DNA of 64,000 bases from an uncultured Pseudokineococcus sp. (GCF_947495735.1 NZ_CANMAA010000003.1:124001-188000), one strand, 5' to 3'. Shown: positions 44,351 through 53,682, numbered from the stretch's first letter. Notes: generated by a model not told the origin, from the letters alone. A program made the numbers and translations.

Positions 44351-45880
44351 ATGCCAGGCACCACCGAGACAGCCAGCACCTCCGCGGCGAGCGGCACCGG
44401 CGGCGAGCAGGACCTCGCCGTCATCGGCGTCACCGGCCTGGCGGTCATGGGCCGCAACCTCGCCCGCAACATCGCCCGGCGCGGCCACGCGGTCGCCGTG
44501 CACAACCGCAGCTCCTCGCGCGTCGACGAGCTCATGGCCGAGAACGGCGACGAGGGCGACTTCCGCCCCTCGCACTCCCTGGAGGACTTCGTCGCGTCCC
44601 TGGCGAAGCCCCGGCGCGTGATCATCATGGTCAAGGCCGGCCCCGCCACCGACGCCGTGATCGACGAGCTGGTGCCGCTCCTCGAGGAGGGCGACATCGT
44701 CGTCGACGCGGGCAACGCCCACTTCGAGGACACCCGCCGCCGCGAGCGCGACCTGCGCGAGCGCGGCCTGCACTTCGTCGGCACCGGCGTCTCCGGCGGC
44801 GAGGAGGGCGCGCTGCTCGGGCCGAGCATCATGCCGGGCGGATCGAAGGAGTCCTACGACGCGCTCGGGCCCATCCTCGAGAGCATCGCCGTCGAGGTCG
44901 ACGGGACCCCCTGCTGCACCTACGTCGGCCCCGACGGCGCCGGGCACTTCGTCAAGATGGTGCACAACGGCATCGAGTACGCCGACATGCAGCTGATCGC
45001 CGAGGCCTACGACCTGATGCGCCAGGGCCTCGGGCTGTCCCCCGCCGAGCTCGCCGACGTCTTCGACGAGTGGAACTCCGGGGACCTCGAGTCCTTCCTC
45101 GTGGAGATCACCGCGCGCGTGCTGCGGCACACCGACGCGCGCACGGGGAAGCCGTTCGTGGACGTCGTCGTGGACCAGGCCGAGCAGAAGGGCACGGGCC
45201 GCTGGACGGTCCAGTCCGCGCTCGACCTCGGCATCCCCGTCACCGGCATCGCCGAGGCCGTCTTCGCGCGAGCGCTGTCCGGCGCCGCCGGGCAGCGGAA
45301 GGCCGTGCTGGACAAGGGCCTCGCGGGCCCCAGCGGCGGCCGCCTCGAGGGCGCCGACGCCGAGGGCTTCGTCGACGCCGTCCGCCAGGCGCTCTACGCC
45401 TCCAAGGTCGTCGCCTACGCCCAGGGCTTCGACCAGATCACCGCGGCCAGCGCCGAGTACGGCTGGGACGTCGACCGCGGGATGATGGCGACGATCTGGC
45501 GCGGCGGCTGCATCATCCGCGCCCGCTTCCTGGACCGGATCAAGCAGGCCTACGACGCCGACCAGCACCTGGCGTCGCTGCTGCTGGACGACTACTTCGC
45601 CTCGGCCGTGGCCGACGCGCAGGACGCGTGGCGCCGCGTCGTCGTGACGGCGATCCAGCTGGGCATCCCCGCCCCCGGGTTCTCCAGCGCGCTCGCCTAC
45701 TACGACGGCCTGCGCCGCGACCGGCTCCCCGCCGCGCTGGTGCAGGGGCAGCGAGACCTGTTCGGCGCGCACACCTACCGCCGCGTCGACGCCGAGGGCA
45801 CCTACCACGTGCTGTGGTCGGAGGACCACTCCGAGGAGCGCCAGGACGTCGGCGACCAGGGCTCGCACAACCCGCACTGA
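44351..45880 (+). CDS. gnd: 6-phosphogluconate dehydrogenase, decarboxylating
   Basis: Oxidative pentose-phosphate enzyme yielding ribulose 5-phosphate, NADPH and CO2; 509 residues. G-L-A-V-M-G-R-N-L-A (dinucleotide loop, near 31-40), V-V-D-A-G-N-A-H-F, G-T-G-V-S-G-G-E-E-G-A, and H-F-V-K-M-V-H-N-G-I-E-Y with the catalytic Lys and Asn; K-G-T-G-R-W-T in the C-terminal helical domain. The long form (about 470+ residues) is the NADP type. ATG at 44351 with GGGAGA upstream and a Thr/Ser-rich lead of about 20 residues before the conserved start. Ends in a strong terminator. Confidence 0.95.
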   Translation: MPGTTETASTSAASGTGGEQDLAVIGVTGLAVMGRNLARNIARRGHAVAVHNRSSSRVDELMAENGDEGDFRPSHSLEDFVASLAKPRRVIIMVKAGPATDAVIDELVPLLEEGDIVVDAGNAHFEDTRRRERDLRERGLHFVGTGVSGGEEGALLGPSIMPGGSKESYDALGPILESIAVEVDGTPCCTYVGPDGAGHFVKMVHNGIEYADMQLIAEAYDLMRQGLGLSPAELADVFDEWNSGDLESFLVEITARVLRHTDARTGKPFVDVVVDQAEQKGTGRWTVQSALDLGIPVTGIAEAVFARALSGAAGQRKAVLDKGLAGPSGGRLEGADAEGFVDAVRQALYASKVVAYAQGFDQITAASAEYGWDVDRGMMATIWRGGCIIRARFLDRIKQAYDADQHLASLLLDDYFASAVADAQDAWRRVVVTAIQLGIPAPGFSSALAYYDGLRRDRLPAALVQGQRDLFGAHTYRRVDAEGTYHVLWSEDHSEERQDVGDQGSHNPH

Positions 45881-45891
45881 CGAGCGCCCCA

Positions 45892-45929
45892 CGAGCAGGG
45901 CCCGCCGCTCCCGCGGCGGGCCCTGCTCG
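45892..45929. terminator. terminator after gnd
   Basis: Perfect 17-bp stem (45892-45908 with 45913-45929), 4-nt loop, in the convergent gap before the TPI-like gene. Confidence 0.8.
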
Positions 45930-45965
45930 CGTCGGCGGCCCTCGGCACGAGGAGGGCTGCGGGGC

Positions 45966-46838
45966 TCAGCCGGCGGCCGCCACCAGGGACACCAGGCGCA
46001 GGAACCCGTCCGCCTCCCACGCCGCGCGGCCCACGAAGAGGCCGTCCACGCCGGGCACGCGCAGCAGGTCCGGCGCGCCGTCGGCGTCCACGGAGCCGCC
46101 GAAGAGCACCCCGGCGACGCGGTCGCCCACGTCCGCGACGAGCGGCTCGACCACCTCGGCGACCTCCTCGGGCCGGGCCGGGCGCCCCGAGGCGCCGATG
46201 GCCCACACGGGCTCGTAGGCGAGCACCACCCGCGCGGCGTCGGCGGCGTCCAGCCCGTCGACGACGAGGCGCACCTGCTCGAGGACGTGGTCGACCGACC
46301 CGCCGACCGAGCGGACGGCCGCAGACTCCCCGACGCACAGCAGGGGCACGAGGCCGTGGCGCAGAGCCGCCCGCACCTTGAGGGCGACGCGGGCGTCGGT
46401 GTCCCCGAAGTGCTCCCGGCGCTCGGAGTGGCCGATCTCGACCAGCTGCGCCCCCGCGTCGGCCACCTGCGGGACGGAGAGCTCGCCCGTCCACGCCCCG
46501 GCGTCCTCCCAGTGCGCGTCCTGCGCGCCGACGAGGACGTGCGGCGCCTCGCGCGCGAGCAGCGCGGAGACCTCCGCCAGCGCCGTGGCCGGCGGGACGA
46601 CGAAGACCTGCGGCGAGCTCCCGCCCGGTGAGCCGCCGTCCTGCGGACCGCCCGGACCGCCCGGGCCACCCGGCGCGCCGGCGCCGCGCTCGGCCAGGCC
46701 GGCCGCCACCGTCCGCGCCCACGCGAGCCCCTCGGCGCGGGTCTTGGTCATCTTCCAGCTCGTGCCGATCCACCGGGTCCCGCGCGGCGGCAGCGAGACC
46801 TGCTGCAGCGCAGGGGCCTGCGCGCCCCCGGGGCTCAC
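45966..46838 (-). CDS. triose-phosphate isomerase paralogue (kinase-linked)
   Basis: TIM-barrel isomerase of 290 residues. G-T-S-W-K-M-T replaces the usual G-N-W-K-M, keeping the active-site Lys; E-I-G-H-S-E-R-R carries the catalytic His; V-L-A-Y-E-P-V-W-A-I-G the catalytic Glu; L-F-G-G-S-V the phosphate loop. A Gly/Pro-rich insert (about 55-75) is unusual. Its GTG overlaps the stop of the dihydroxyacetone-kinase gene by 4 nt, so it is a dedicated partner and not the glycolytic tpiA. Known kinase-linked TPI homologues isomerise erythrulose phosphates (LerI/DerI/EryH-like) in tetritol use; that or dihydroxyacetone use is inferred here. Confidence 0.83.
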   Translation of the reverse strand: MSPGGAQAPALQQVSLPPRGTRWIGTSWKMTKTRAEGLAWARTVAAGLAERGAGAPGGPGGPGGPQDGGSPGGSSPQVFVVPPATALAEVSALLAREAPHVLVGAQDAHWEDAGAWTGELSVPQVADAGAQLVEIGHSERREHFGDTDARVALKVRAALRHGLVPLLCVGESAAVRSVGGSVDHVLEQVRLVVDGLDAADAARVVLAYEPVWAIGASGRPARPEEVAEVVEPLVADVGDRVAGVLFGGSVDADGAPDLLRVPGVDGLFVGRAAWEADGFLRLVSLVAAAG

Positions 46839-48625
46839 GAGGAGGTCTCCGCGGGCCCGCGCCCGGCGTCCCGCCCGGCCGGCCCCACGGCGCCGGGCGC
46901 CTCGTCGGCGGAGAGGTCCCCGACGACGGCGCGCACGACCATGCTGAAGGACAGCGCCCCCGGGTCGGGCGTGCCGACGCTGCGGTCGCCGTGCGTGCGG
47001 GCGCGGCCCACCGAGGCCGAGACGTCCGCGGTGGCCTCGGCCGCCTCCACGGCGGCACGGGTGGCGGTGTCCCACGCCGCGCGCAGGCCCTGGTCGCCCG
47101 CGCGGGACTCCAGCGCCTCGACGAAGGGCACGATCGCGTCGACCATCGTCTTGTCGCCCGGGCGGGCCCCGCCGAGGCGCAGCACGGCGTCGACGCCGGC
47201 GCGCACCGCCGTGACGACGTCCTCCTCCGAGGGCGCCCGGTCGTCGTCGAGCGAGGAGCCCGCGGCCGTGAGGGCCGCGCCCCACAGCGCCCCCGAGGTG
47301 CCCCCGGCGCCCTCGGACCACGCCTCGCCGGCGCGCACGAGCACGGTCCGGCAGCCCGCGCCGGCGTCCACGGCGCGGCGCGCCGCGTCGGAGGCGGCGC
47401 GCAGACCGCGGGCCATGCCGATGCCGTGGTCCCCGTCCCCGGCGACGGCGTCGAGCTCGCCCAGCCGGTCGGAGGCGGCCACGACGACGTCCCGCGCCGC
47501 GTCCACCGCGTCGGCGACGCGGTGCGCCGCCCGCTGCGAGGGCTCGGCGGCCGGGGGCACCTCGGCCTCCTCCTCGTCCTCCACCGGGGGCACCGGCTCC
47601 ACGTCGGCGGGCGCTGCCGAGCGCCGGTACGCGGGGGCGTCGCAGGCCGCGCGCCAGTGCTCCTCCAGCTCGTCGTCGAGGAAGGCGATCGTCAGCGAGG
47701 CCCCGGTCATGTCCAGGCTGGTGACGAGCTCGCCCACCTCGGGCCGGACGACGACGAGCCCGGCCTCGCGCAGGCGCTCGTCGACGCGGCGGTGCAGGAC
47801 GAGCAGCTCGTCCTGGGAGCCGCCGCCGAGGCCGTTGAGCACGACGGCGACCCGGCCCCGGTAGCCCTGCGGGCCGTCCCCGCGCTCCGGCTCCTCGGCG
47901 AGGACGCCGTCGGCGAGCAGGTCGGCCACCCCGTCGGCCGCCGGCAGGTCGCGCTCCTCGAGCCCGGGCTCGCCGTGGATCCCGAGGCCCACGCCCATGC
48001 GACCCCGGTCGATCGTGAACAGCGGCTCGCGGGCCCCGGGCAGGGTGCAGCCGGACAGCGCCACGCCGAGCGTGCGGGTGCGGTCGTTGGCGCGGCGGGC
48101 GAGCGCCTCGACGGCGTCGAGGTCGAGCCCCGCGGCCGCCGCGGCGCCGGCCACCTTGAGCACCACGAGGTCCCCGGCGATGCCGCGGCGCTCGTCGACC
48201 GAGTCGGGCCCGGCCGAGGCGATGTCGTCGGTGATGGCGATCTCTCGCACGTCGACGCCCTCGCTGCGCAGCATCTCGGCGGCGAGGCCGAAGTGGAGGA
48301 CGTCCCCGGCGTACTTGCCGTAGCCGAGGAGCGCACCGCCGCCGACCTCCGCGGCGCGGACGACGGCGCGGATCTGGGACGCCGACGGCGAGGAGAACAT
48401 GCCCCCGCAGGCGGCGCCGGCGGCGAAGCCCTCCCCCACCCAGCCGGCGAAGGCCGGGTAGTGCCCGCTCCCGCCGCCGACGACGAGGGCGACCGAGCCC
48501 TCCGCGCCGGGACGGGCGCGCACCACCCCTCCGCGGACGCGCCGCAGGTGCTGGGGGTGGGCGGCGACCAGGCCGTCGACGGCCTCGTCGGCGAAGTGGT
48601 CGGGGTCGTTGACCAGGAGTGTCAC
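46835..48625 (-). CDS. single-chain dihydroxyacetone/tetrulose kinase
   Basis: ATP-dependent ketose kinase of 596 residues, DhaK and DhaL domains in one chain. DhaK part: V-V-G-G-G-S-G-H-Y-P-A-F, C-G-G-M-F-S-S-P, and G-I-H-G-E-P-G with the His (near 218) that holds the ketose as hemiaminal. An acidic Pro/Glu linker (about 345-370) leads to the DhaL ATP domain with D-G-D-H-G-I-G-M, G-G-T-S-G-A-L and G-D-K-T-M-V-D. GTG at 48625 with GGAGG upstream. Coupled to a TPI paralogue; the pair could serve dihydroxyacetone or D-/L-erythrulose. No transporter or dehydrogenase is beside it to decide. Confidence 0.9.
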   Translation of the reverse strand: MTLLVNDPDHFADEAVDGLVAAHPQHLRRVRGGVVRARPGAEGSVALVVGGGSGHYPAFAGWVGEGFAAGAACGGMFSSPSASQIRAVVRAAEVGGGALLGYGKYAGDVLHFGLAAEMLRSEGVDVREIAITDDIASAGPDSVDERRGIAGDLVVLKVAGAAAAAGLDLDAVEALARRANDRTRTLGVALSGCTLPGAREPLFTIDRGRMGVGLGIHGEPGLEERDLPAADGVADLLADGVLAEEPERGDGPQGYRGRVAVVLNGLGGGSQDELLVLHRRVDERLREAGLVVVRPEVGELVTSLDMTGASLTIAFLDDELEEHWRAACDAPAYRRSAAPADVEPVPPVEDEEEAEVPPAAEPSQRAAHRVADAVDAARDVVVAASDRLGELDAVAGDGDHGIGMARGLRAASDAARRAVDAGAGCRTVLVRAGEAWSEGAGGTSGALWGAALTAAGSSLDDDRAPSEEDVVTAVRAGVDAVLRLGGARPGDKTMVDAIVPFVEALESRAGDQGLRAAWDTATRAAVEAAEATADVSASVGRARTHGDRSVGTPDPGALSFSMVVRAVVGDLSADEAPGAVGPAGRDAGRGPAETSS

Positions 48626-48722
48626 GCGCGCGCCTCCATCGGCTGGCGGGAGGGCGTCGCGGGCCGCGACGCCGAGGCCCTCCCCATCCTAGGAAGGGAG
48701 CGGCCCGGACGTCGCCCCGCGG

Positions 48723-51041
48723 TCAGGGCGCCGGGACGCCGGCTCCGGCGTCCGCGGGGACGAGCGGGTGCAGCAGCGCCTCCATGTGCTCGGCGGCCAG
48801 GGCCGGGGAGAACAGGTGGCCCTGCCCGTACCGGATCCCCAGGTCCACCAGGAGCGCGCGCTGGTCGGCCGTCTCGACCCCCTCGGCGAGGACGTCCAGG
48901 CGCAGCGCCCGCGCCATCGCCGCGATGCCGGCGAGCAGCCCGAGGTCGTCCTCGAGCGAGGTGACGAGCGAGCGGTCGAGCTTGAGCAGCGAGACGGGGA
49001 AGCGCTGCAGGTACCCCAGCGACGTGTAGCCGGCCCCGAAGTCGTCGAGGCTGATGCGGACGCCGGCGCGCTGCAGCGCCTGCAGCTCCCGCACGACCTG
49101 CGGCGAGGCGGGCACCTGCTCGTGCTCGGTGATCTCCAGCCGCAGCATCCGCGACGGCACGCCGTGGCGGCGCAGGAGGCGCTCGACCCGCGCGTCCAGC
49201 CCTCCCTCCACCAGGCTCGCGGGCGTCACGTTCACGCTCACCGGGACGGCGTCCAGCCCCGCGCGCAGCCAGCCGCCCACCTGGCCGAGCGCGAGGTCGA
49301 GCACGTGCGCGTCGACGTCGACGTCGCGCCCCATATCGTGGGCGACGGTGAGGAAGTCCACCGGCGGGAGCAGCCCCAGGTGCGGGTGGTGCCAGCGCAC
49401 GAGGGCCTCGGAGCCGACGACCTCACCGGTCTCGAGCAGGACCAGCGGCTGGTGGTGGACGACGAGCGCGCCCACGCGGGCGGCCGGTGCGCCCTCGAGC
49501 ACCAGGCGCAGGTCTCCCGCGAGCCGCTGGCGCCGCTGCACCTGGGTCCTCATGCGCGGGCGGTACGTCGTCACCCCCGCCTTGCCGGCCGCCTTGGTCT
49601 CGTACAGGGCGATGTCCGCGCGCGTCAGCGCCTGCGGCAGCGTCGACGGCGCGACGACGTGGACGACGCCCACGCTGGCGCTGCCCCGCAGCTCGTGGCC
49701 CGCCACGGACAGGGGCTGCTGCACGGCCGCCACGAGCCGCGCCGGCACCTCGTCGTGGACCCGGCGGCGCTCGGCGCCCGGCGCCCCGCCGGCGGGCGAG
49801 CCCGGAGCGCGCGGCACCGGGGTGCCGGGCAGCAGGACCACGAACTCGTCCCCGCCCAGCCGCGCGACGACGGCCCCCGACCCCGCCGCGCGCACCAGCG
49901 CCGCGGCGACGGCGCGCAGCAGCTCGTCGCCCACCTCGTGCCCGTGCGTGTCGTTGACGGCCTTGAAGTCGTCGAGGTCCACCAGGCACAGCAGGACGCC
50001 GTCGGGGTCCTGGACCAGCCGGCGGAACGAGGCGTCCAGGCCGCGCCGGTTCCGCAGCCCCGTCAGCGCGTCGTGGTCGGCGGCGCGCTCGCTCGAGCGC
50101 AGGGCCTCGACGCCGCGGAGCATCCCCAGCGCGGCGATCACCGCGCCCGCGCCCACGAAGGCGCTGGTCGGCAGGCCCCCGGGCGTGGCCGAGGCGCGCT
50201 CGACGAGCCACAGCGCGGGGGCCACCCCGACCAGGGGCACCAGCCCGAGCAGCTGGACGGACGCGGCGCGGCGTCCCACCTGCGGGCCGCCGTCCAGCCC
50301 GCGGGTCATGGACGGCAGCAGGGCGGCGCCGCCGAGCACGACGAAGCACGCCGCGCCCGCGGCCTGCAGGGGGCTGCCGGGGCCGGGCCCGTCGGGCACC
50401 ACCGCGCCGGCCAGGTGGTAGCCGAGCCCCAGGACGGCGCCGAGCACCAGCAGCCGGGTGGAGACGGCGAGGGAGGAGCGGGAGGAGACGAAGCGGAGCA
50501 CGAGCGCGAGCAGGAGGACGTCGAGGGCCGCCGTCGCGACCCCGAGCCCGGACGTGCCGACCTCGGGGGCGCCCGGGGCGGGGGCGCCGAGGCGGGCGAC
50601 GAGCTGGGCCGTGGCGAGGACGACGACCGCCACGAGCAGTGCCCGCTCGAGCAGCGGCCCGGGCGCCAGGTGGTCGCGCAGGCGCCCGCACCGGCGCGGG
50701 CCGGTGAAGAGCCGGGCCACGAGGGCCGCGCCGATGAGCTGGCCGGCGACCATGGCCTCCAGCGGAGCCGTCCGCACGCCGTCCGGGGACAGCGCGGACC
50801 AGGTCTGCGCGCCGGCCCAGCACGTGAGCATGAGCCCGATCGCCGTCCACGCGCGGCGGCGGGCGGGGCGGTGGACCACCACCCCGACGGCGACGGCCGC
50901 CACCGAGGCCCAGGCGGCGCCCACCAGCAGGGCGGGGCGCAGCGCCGGCACGAACAGGGCGCAGACGGCGACCCCCGCGGCGACGAGCAGCACGACGCCG
51001 GCGGCGGCGGTCTCGGCGCGTGGACGGGTGCACCCGGGCAC
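48723..51041 (-). CDS. membrane GGDEF-EAL protein
   Basis: c-di-GMP turnover protein of 772 residues. The N-terminal about 320 residues hold roughly eight to nine hydrophobic helices without a known sensor fold. The GGDEF domain starts at A-D-H-D-A-L-T-G-L-R-N-R-R and has an intact G-G-D-E-F near 396; the EAL domain has S-E-A-L near 543, D-D-F-G-A-G-Y-T-S-L, L-K-L-D-R and A-E-G-V-E-T, so both activities look possible. No R-x-x-D inhibition site was checked reliably. GTG at 51041 has GGGGAGG with good spacing; an open stretch upstream is not coding. Divergent from the SDR gene. With a chemoreceptor in the window it may link motility to a sessile state. Confidence 0.9.
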   Translation of the reverse strand: MPGCTRPRAETAAAGVVLLVAAGVAVCALFVPALRPALLVGAAWASVAAVAVGVVVHRPARRRAWTAIGLMLTCWAGAQTWSALSPDGVRTAPLEAMVAGQLIGAALVARLFTGPRRCGRLRDHLAPGPLLERALLVAVVVLATAQLVARLGAPAPGAPEVGTSGLGVATAALDVLLLALVLRFVSSRSSLAVSTRLLVLGAVLGLGYHLAGAVVPDGPGPGSPLQAAGAACFVVLGGAALLPSMTRGLDGGPQVGRRAASVQLLGLVPLVGVAPALWLVERASATPGGLPTSAFVGAGAVIAALGMLRGVEALRSSERAADHDALTGLRNRRGLDASFRRLVQDPDGVLLCLVDLDDFKAVNDTHGHEVGDELLRAVAAALVRAAGSGAVVARLGGDEFVVLLPGTPVPRAPGSPAGGAPGAERRRVHDEVPARLVAAVQQPLSVAGHELRGSASVGVVHVVAPSTLPQALTRADIALYETKAAGKAGVTTYRPRMRTQVQRRQRLAGDLRLVLEGAPAARVGALVVHHQPLVLLETGEVVGSEALVRWHHPHLGLLPPVDFLTVAHDMGRDVDVDAHVLDLALGQVGGWLRAGLDAVPVSVNVTPASLVEGGLDARVERLLRRHGVPSRMLRLEITEHEQVPASPQVVRELQALQRAGVRISLDDFGAGYTSLGYLQRFPVSLLKLDRSLVTSLEDDLGLLAGIAAMARALRLDVLAEGVETADQRALLVDLGIRYGQGHLFSPALAAEHMEALLHPLVPADAGAGVPAP

Positions 51042-51164
51042 CGCGCACCTCCCCGCTGGGACGGCGGTCGCCGGCCCTCCCACCGTCGATCGGCCGCGCC
51101 CGCCCCGCGACTGAGCCGTGGGCCGCGGCACCGCCCGTCCGGCCCTCGCGGAGCCGGCCGGCGA

Positions 51165-51170
51165 TAGCCT
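51165..51170 (+). promoter_or_regulatory. -10 box (TAGCCT) of the SDR gene
   Basis: TAGCCT ends 7 nt before the GTG at 51178, no RBS: leaderless start. Confidence 0.55.
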
Positions 51171-51177
51171 CGCGGCC

Positions 51178-51972
51178 GTGCGGCTGGACGGGGCGACGGC
51201 GCTGGTCACGGGTGCGGGCAGCGGGCTGGGGGCGGCGACGGCGGCCGAGCTCGCCCGGGGCGGGGCGCGCGTCGTGCTCCTGGACCTGCACGCCGACGCG
51301 GCGGCCCGGAGCCTGGGCGCCCTGCCGGCCGGGCCGGCGGGCGCTGCGGCGCACGTCGCCCTCGCCGGGGACGTGACGTCCGAGGAGGACGTCGCCGCGG
51401 CCGTGGGGGCCGCCGGCTCGGTGCCCGGCTCGCCCCTGCGCGCGGTGGTGCACTGCGCCGGCGTCGGCACGCCGGGCAAGGTCCTCGGCCGGCGGGGGCC
51501 GCTGCCCCTGGCCGACTTCGAGCGCGTGCTGCGCGTCAACGTCGCGGGGACCTTCAACGTGCTGCGGCTCGCGGCGGCGGCGATGGCCGGCTCGGAGCCC
51601 GTCGGCCCCGACGGGGAGGAGCGCGGCGTCGTGGTCCTGACGGCCTCGGTGGCGGCCTTCGACGGGCAGGTCGGGCAGCCGGCCTACGCGGCGTCGAAGG
51701 CGGCCGTCGCCGGGCTGGTGCTGCCCGCCGCCCGCGAGCTCGCCGCCTCGCGCATCCGGGTCCTGGCCGTCGCGCCCGGCGTCTTCGCCACCCCGATGGT
51801 CGCCGGCCTGCCCGAGGAGGCGGTGGCCGACCTCGAGGCGGGCGTCCCCCACCCCGGCAGGCTCGGACGGCCCGAGGAGTTCGCCGCCCTCGCGCGCCAC
51901 CTCCTGGAGAACCCCTACCTCAACGGGGAGGTCGTCCGCCTCGACGGCGCCCTGCGGATGCCGCCGGCCTAG
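51178..51972 (+). CDS. short-chain dehydrogenase, 3-hydroxyacyl-CoA dehydrogenase type 2-like
   Basis: NAD(P)-dependent oxidoreductase of 264 residues. T-G-A-G-S-G-L-G cofactor motif near residue 11, N-V-A-G-T-F-N-V, catalytic Ser near 157 (V-L-T-A-S-V-A-A-F), Tyr near 170 and Lys near 174 (P-A-Y-A-A-S-K). The stretch A-A-F-D-G-Q-V-G-Q-P-A-Y is that of the HSD10-type 3-hydroxyacyl-CoA dehydrogenases, suggesting beta-oxidation of branched or short acyl-CoAs. The C-terminus L-N-G-E-V-V-R-L-D-G-A-L-R-M is also typical. GTG at 51178 is preferred over an upstream in-frame ATG (51118) because of the -10 box. Confidence 0.87.
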   Translation: MRLDGATALVTGAGSGLGAATAAELARGGARVVLLDLHADAAARSLGALPAGPAGAAAHVALAGDVTSEEDVAAAVGAAGSVPGSPLRAVVHCAGVGTPGKVLGRRGPLPLADFERVLRVNVAGTFNVLRLAAAAMAGSEPVGPDGEERGVVVLTASVAAFDGQVGQPAYAASKAAVAGLVLPAARELAASRIRVLAVAPGVFATPMVAGLPEEAVADLEAGVPHPGRLGRPEEFAALARHLLENPYLNGEVVRLDGALRMPPA

Positions 51973-52157
51973 CGCCCCGGCGGCCCCGAGCCGCGCCGGG
52001 CGCCCGGACGGTCGGGGGGCGGTGACCTCCGCGCCGTCCGGCGGCGAGCGCTGCTCCGCCCCGCGCGCCCCGACCCCTGCGCCGCGGCGCTCGGCCGGGG
52101 TCCGCCCGCACGGGCGTGCGCCGTGGCATCGTCGCCCATGACGCTGAGGGAGGACCT

Positions 52158-52595
52158 GTGACGACGAGCGACGACCCGCCCCCGGGCGAGGCGACGGACG
52201 GCGACGACGCCCGTCCGCCGTCGGACGACGGGCGCGCCCCGCGCCGGCGCGCCTGGCCGTGGGTGGTGGCGACCCTGGCGCTGGTGGCCGTCCTGGTGGG
52301 CGTGGGCGCCGGCGTCTTCGCCCTGCTCGACCGGACCTTCGGGGCCGACGAGTCCGCCGGCGGCGGCTCGGTGGTCGTCGAGGAGGGTCTGTCCGAGGGC
52401 GACGCCTACGGGGACAACCCCGACCTCGACGCGCTCTGGGACGCGTGCGAGGACGGCGACGGCACCGCCTGCGACGACCTGTACCTGCAGTCCGCCCTCG
52501 GCTCCGGCTACGAGGGCTTCGGCTACACCTGCGGCGAGCGCCTGGGGGAGGCCGAGGAGCGCCCCCTCTCCTGCGAGGAGGTCACCAGCGGCTGA
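52158..52595 (+). CDS. single-pass membrane protein, conserved actinobacterial
   Basis: Protein of 145 residues: charged cytosolic lead (1-34, Pro/Asp-rich), one membrane helix (about 36-58) and an acidic outside domain with L-D-A-L-W-D-A-C-E-D-G-D-G-T-A-C-D-D-L-Y and Y-E-G-F-G-Y-T-C-G-E-R, plus a last Cys near the end. Four Cys outside the membrane could form two disulfides. This short A-L-W-D-A-C motif is common in actinobacterial hypothetical proteins; no function known. GTG at 52158 with GAGGGAGG upstream. Alone between the SDR gene and a converging aldo/keto reductase gene. Confidence 0.72.
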   Translation: MTTSDDPPPGEATDGDDARPPSDDGRAPRRRAWPWVVATLALVAVLVGVGAGVFALLDRTFGADESAGGGSVVVEEGLSEGDAYGDNPDLDALWDACEDGDGTACDDLYLQSALGSGYEGFGYTCGERLGEAEERPLSCEEVTSG

Positions 52596-52619
52596 CCGCC
52601 GAGGACGGGGCGGACGCCC

Positions 52620-52652
52620 CCGCTCCGCCCGGCGCGCGGCCGGGCGGAGCGG
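52620..52652. terminator. terminator between membrane protein and aldo/keto reductase genes
   Basis: Fourteen-base-pair stem (52620-52633 with 52639-52652). Confidence 0.75.
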
Positions 52653-52659
52653 TGCGTCG

Positions 52660-53682
52660 TCAGTCGAGGGTGCGCGTGCGCTGCTGGACGCCGGCGGGGC
52701 CGTAGGGGTAGTCGGCCGGGGTCGGGGCGCTGGCGTCGTCGAGCTTCGCCGTCTCCACGTCCGTCAGGTGCAGCCCCACGGCCCCGAGGTTGCCCTCGAG
52801 CTGCTCCGGCGTGCGGACGCCGAGGATGACCGAGGCCACGCCGGGTCGGTCGTGCAGCCACGCCAGGGCGGCCTGGGCCATGGTCACGCCACGACCCTCG
52901 GCCACCTGCTGGAGGACCTCGAGCACGGCCCACGTCTGCTCGCTGCCGCCGCGCTTGTCGTAGGCCTCCATGCCGCGCTGGGGGTCCTCGCCGAGCCGCG
53001 TCGCGCCCTCGGGGCGGGCGTCGCGGCGGTACTTGCCGCTGAGCCAGCCCCCGGCGAGCGGGCTCCAGGGCAGCAGCCCGAGGCCGCCCGAGAGGCACGC
53101 GGGGACGATCTCGTACTCGGTCTCGCGGACGAGCAGGTTGTACTGCGGCTGGTGGCTCACCAGGGGGAACCGCCCGGCGGCCAGCGCGACCATCGTCGCG
53201 GTCTGCCAGCCCGTGTAGTTCGACAGCCCGGCGTAGCCGATCTTGCCCGCGCGCACGGCGTCGTCGAGGAAGCCGGCGGTCTCCTCCATCGGCGTGACCG
53301 ACTCGTGCGCGTGCACCTGGTACAGGTCCACGTGGTCGGTGCCGAGCCGCTGCAGCGAGCGGTCGAGCGAGCGGCGCAGGTTGCGCCGCGAGCCCCCGGC
53401 GTCACGGGGCTCGACGCCGCGGCTGGGGAAGCGCCCCTTCGTGGCGAGGACGACGCGGTCGCGCCGCGAGCTGCCCTGGGCGGCCATCCAGCGGCCGATG
53501 ATCGACTCCGACAGGCCGCCGGCGTAGACGTCGGCGGTCTCCAGGACGACGCCGCCGGCGTCCACGTACTGCGACATCATCCGGTGGGACGTCGCCTCGT
53601 CGGCCTCCGCGCCGAACGTCATGGTGCCGAGCGAGTAGGTCGAGACGGCCAGGCCGCTGCGACCGAGGGTGCGGTGCTCCAT
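52660..53682 (-). CDS. aldo/keto reductase
   Basis: NADPH-dependent oxidoreductase of 340 residues, (beta/alpha)8 barrel. R-T-L-G-R-S-G-L at the start, catalytic Asp and Tyr in E-T-A-D-V-Y-A, Lys in L-A-T-K-G-R, His in Y-Q-V-H-A-H; G-L-L-P-W-S-P-L-A-G-G-W-L-S-G is the cofactor-side loop. The catalytic T-A-D-V-Y form and G-G-L-S-E-S are those of the AKR subfamilies with YajO/YghZ-like members. ATG at 53682 with GAGGAGAG upstream. Substrate unknown. A second, distinct aldo/keto reductase lies 8 kb away. Confidence 0.88.
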   Translation of the reverse strand: MEHRTLGRSGLAVSTYSLGTMTFGAEADEATSHRMMSQYVDAGGVVLETADVYAGGLSESIIGRWMAAQGSSRRDRVVLATKGRFPSRGVEPRDAGGSRRNLRRSLDRSLQRLGTDHVDLYQVHAHESVTPMEETAGFLDDAVRAGKIGYAGLSNYTGWQTATMVALAAGRFPLVSHQPQYNLLVRETEYEIVPACLSGGLGLLPWSPLAGGWLSGKYRRDARPEGATRLGEDPQRGMEAYDKRGGSEQTWAVLEVLQQVAEGRGVTMAQAALAWLHDRPGVASVILGVRTPEQLEGNLGAVGLHLTDVETAKLDDASAPTPADYPYGPAGVQQRTRTLD

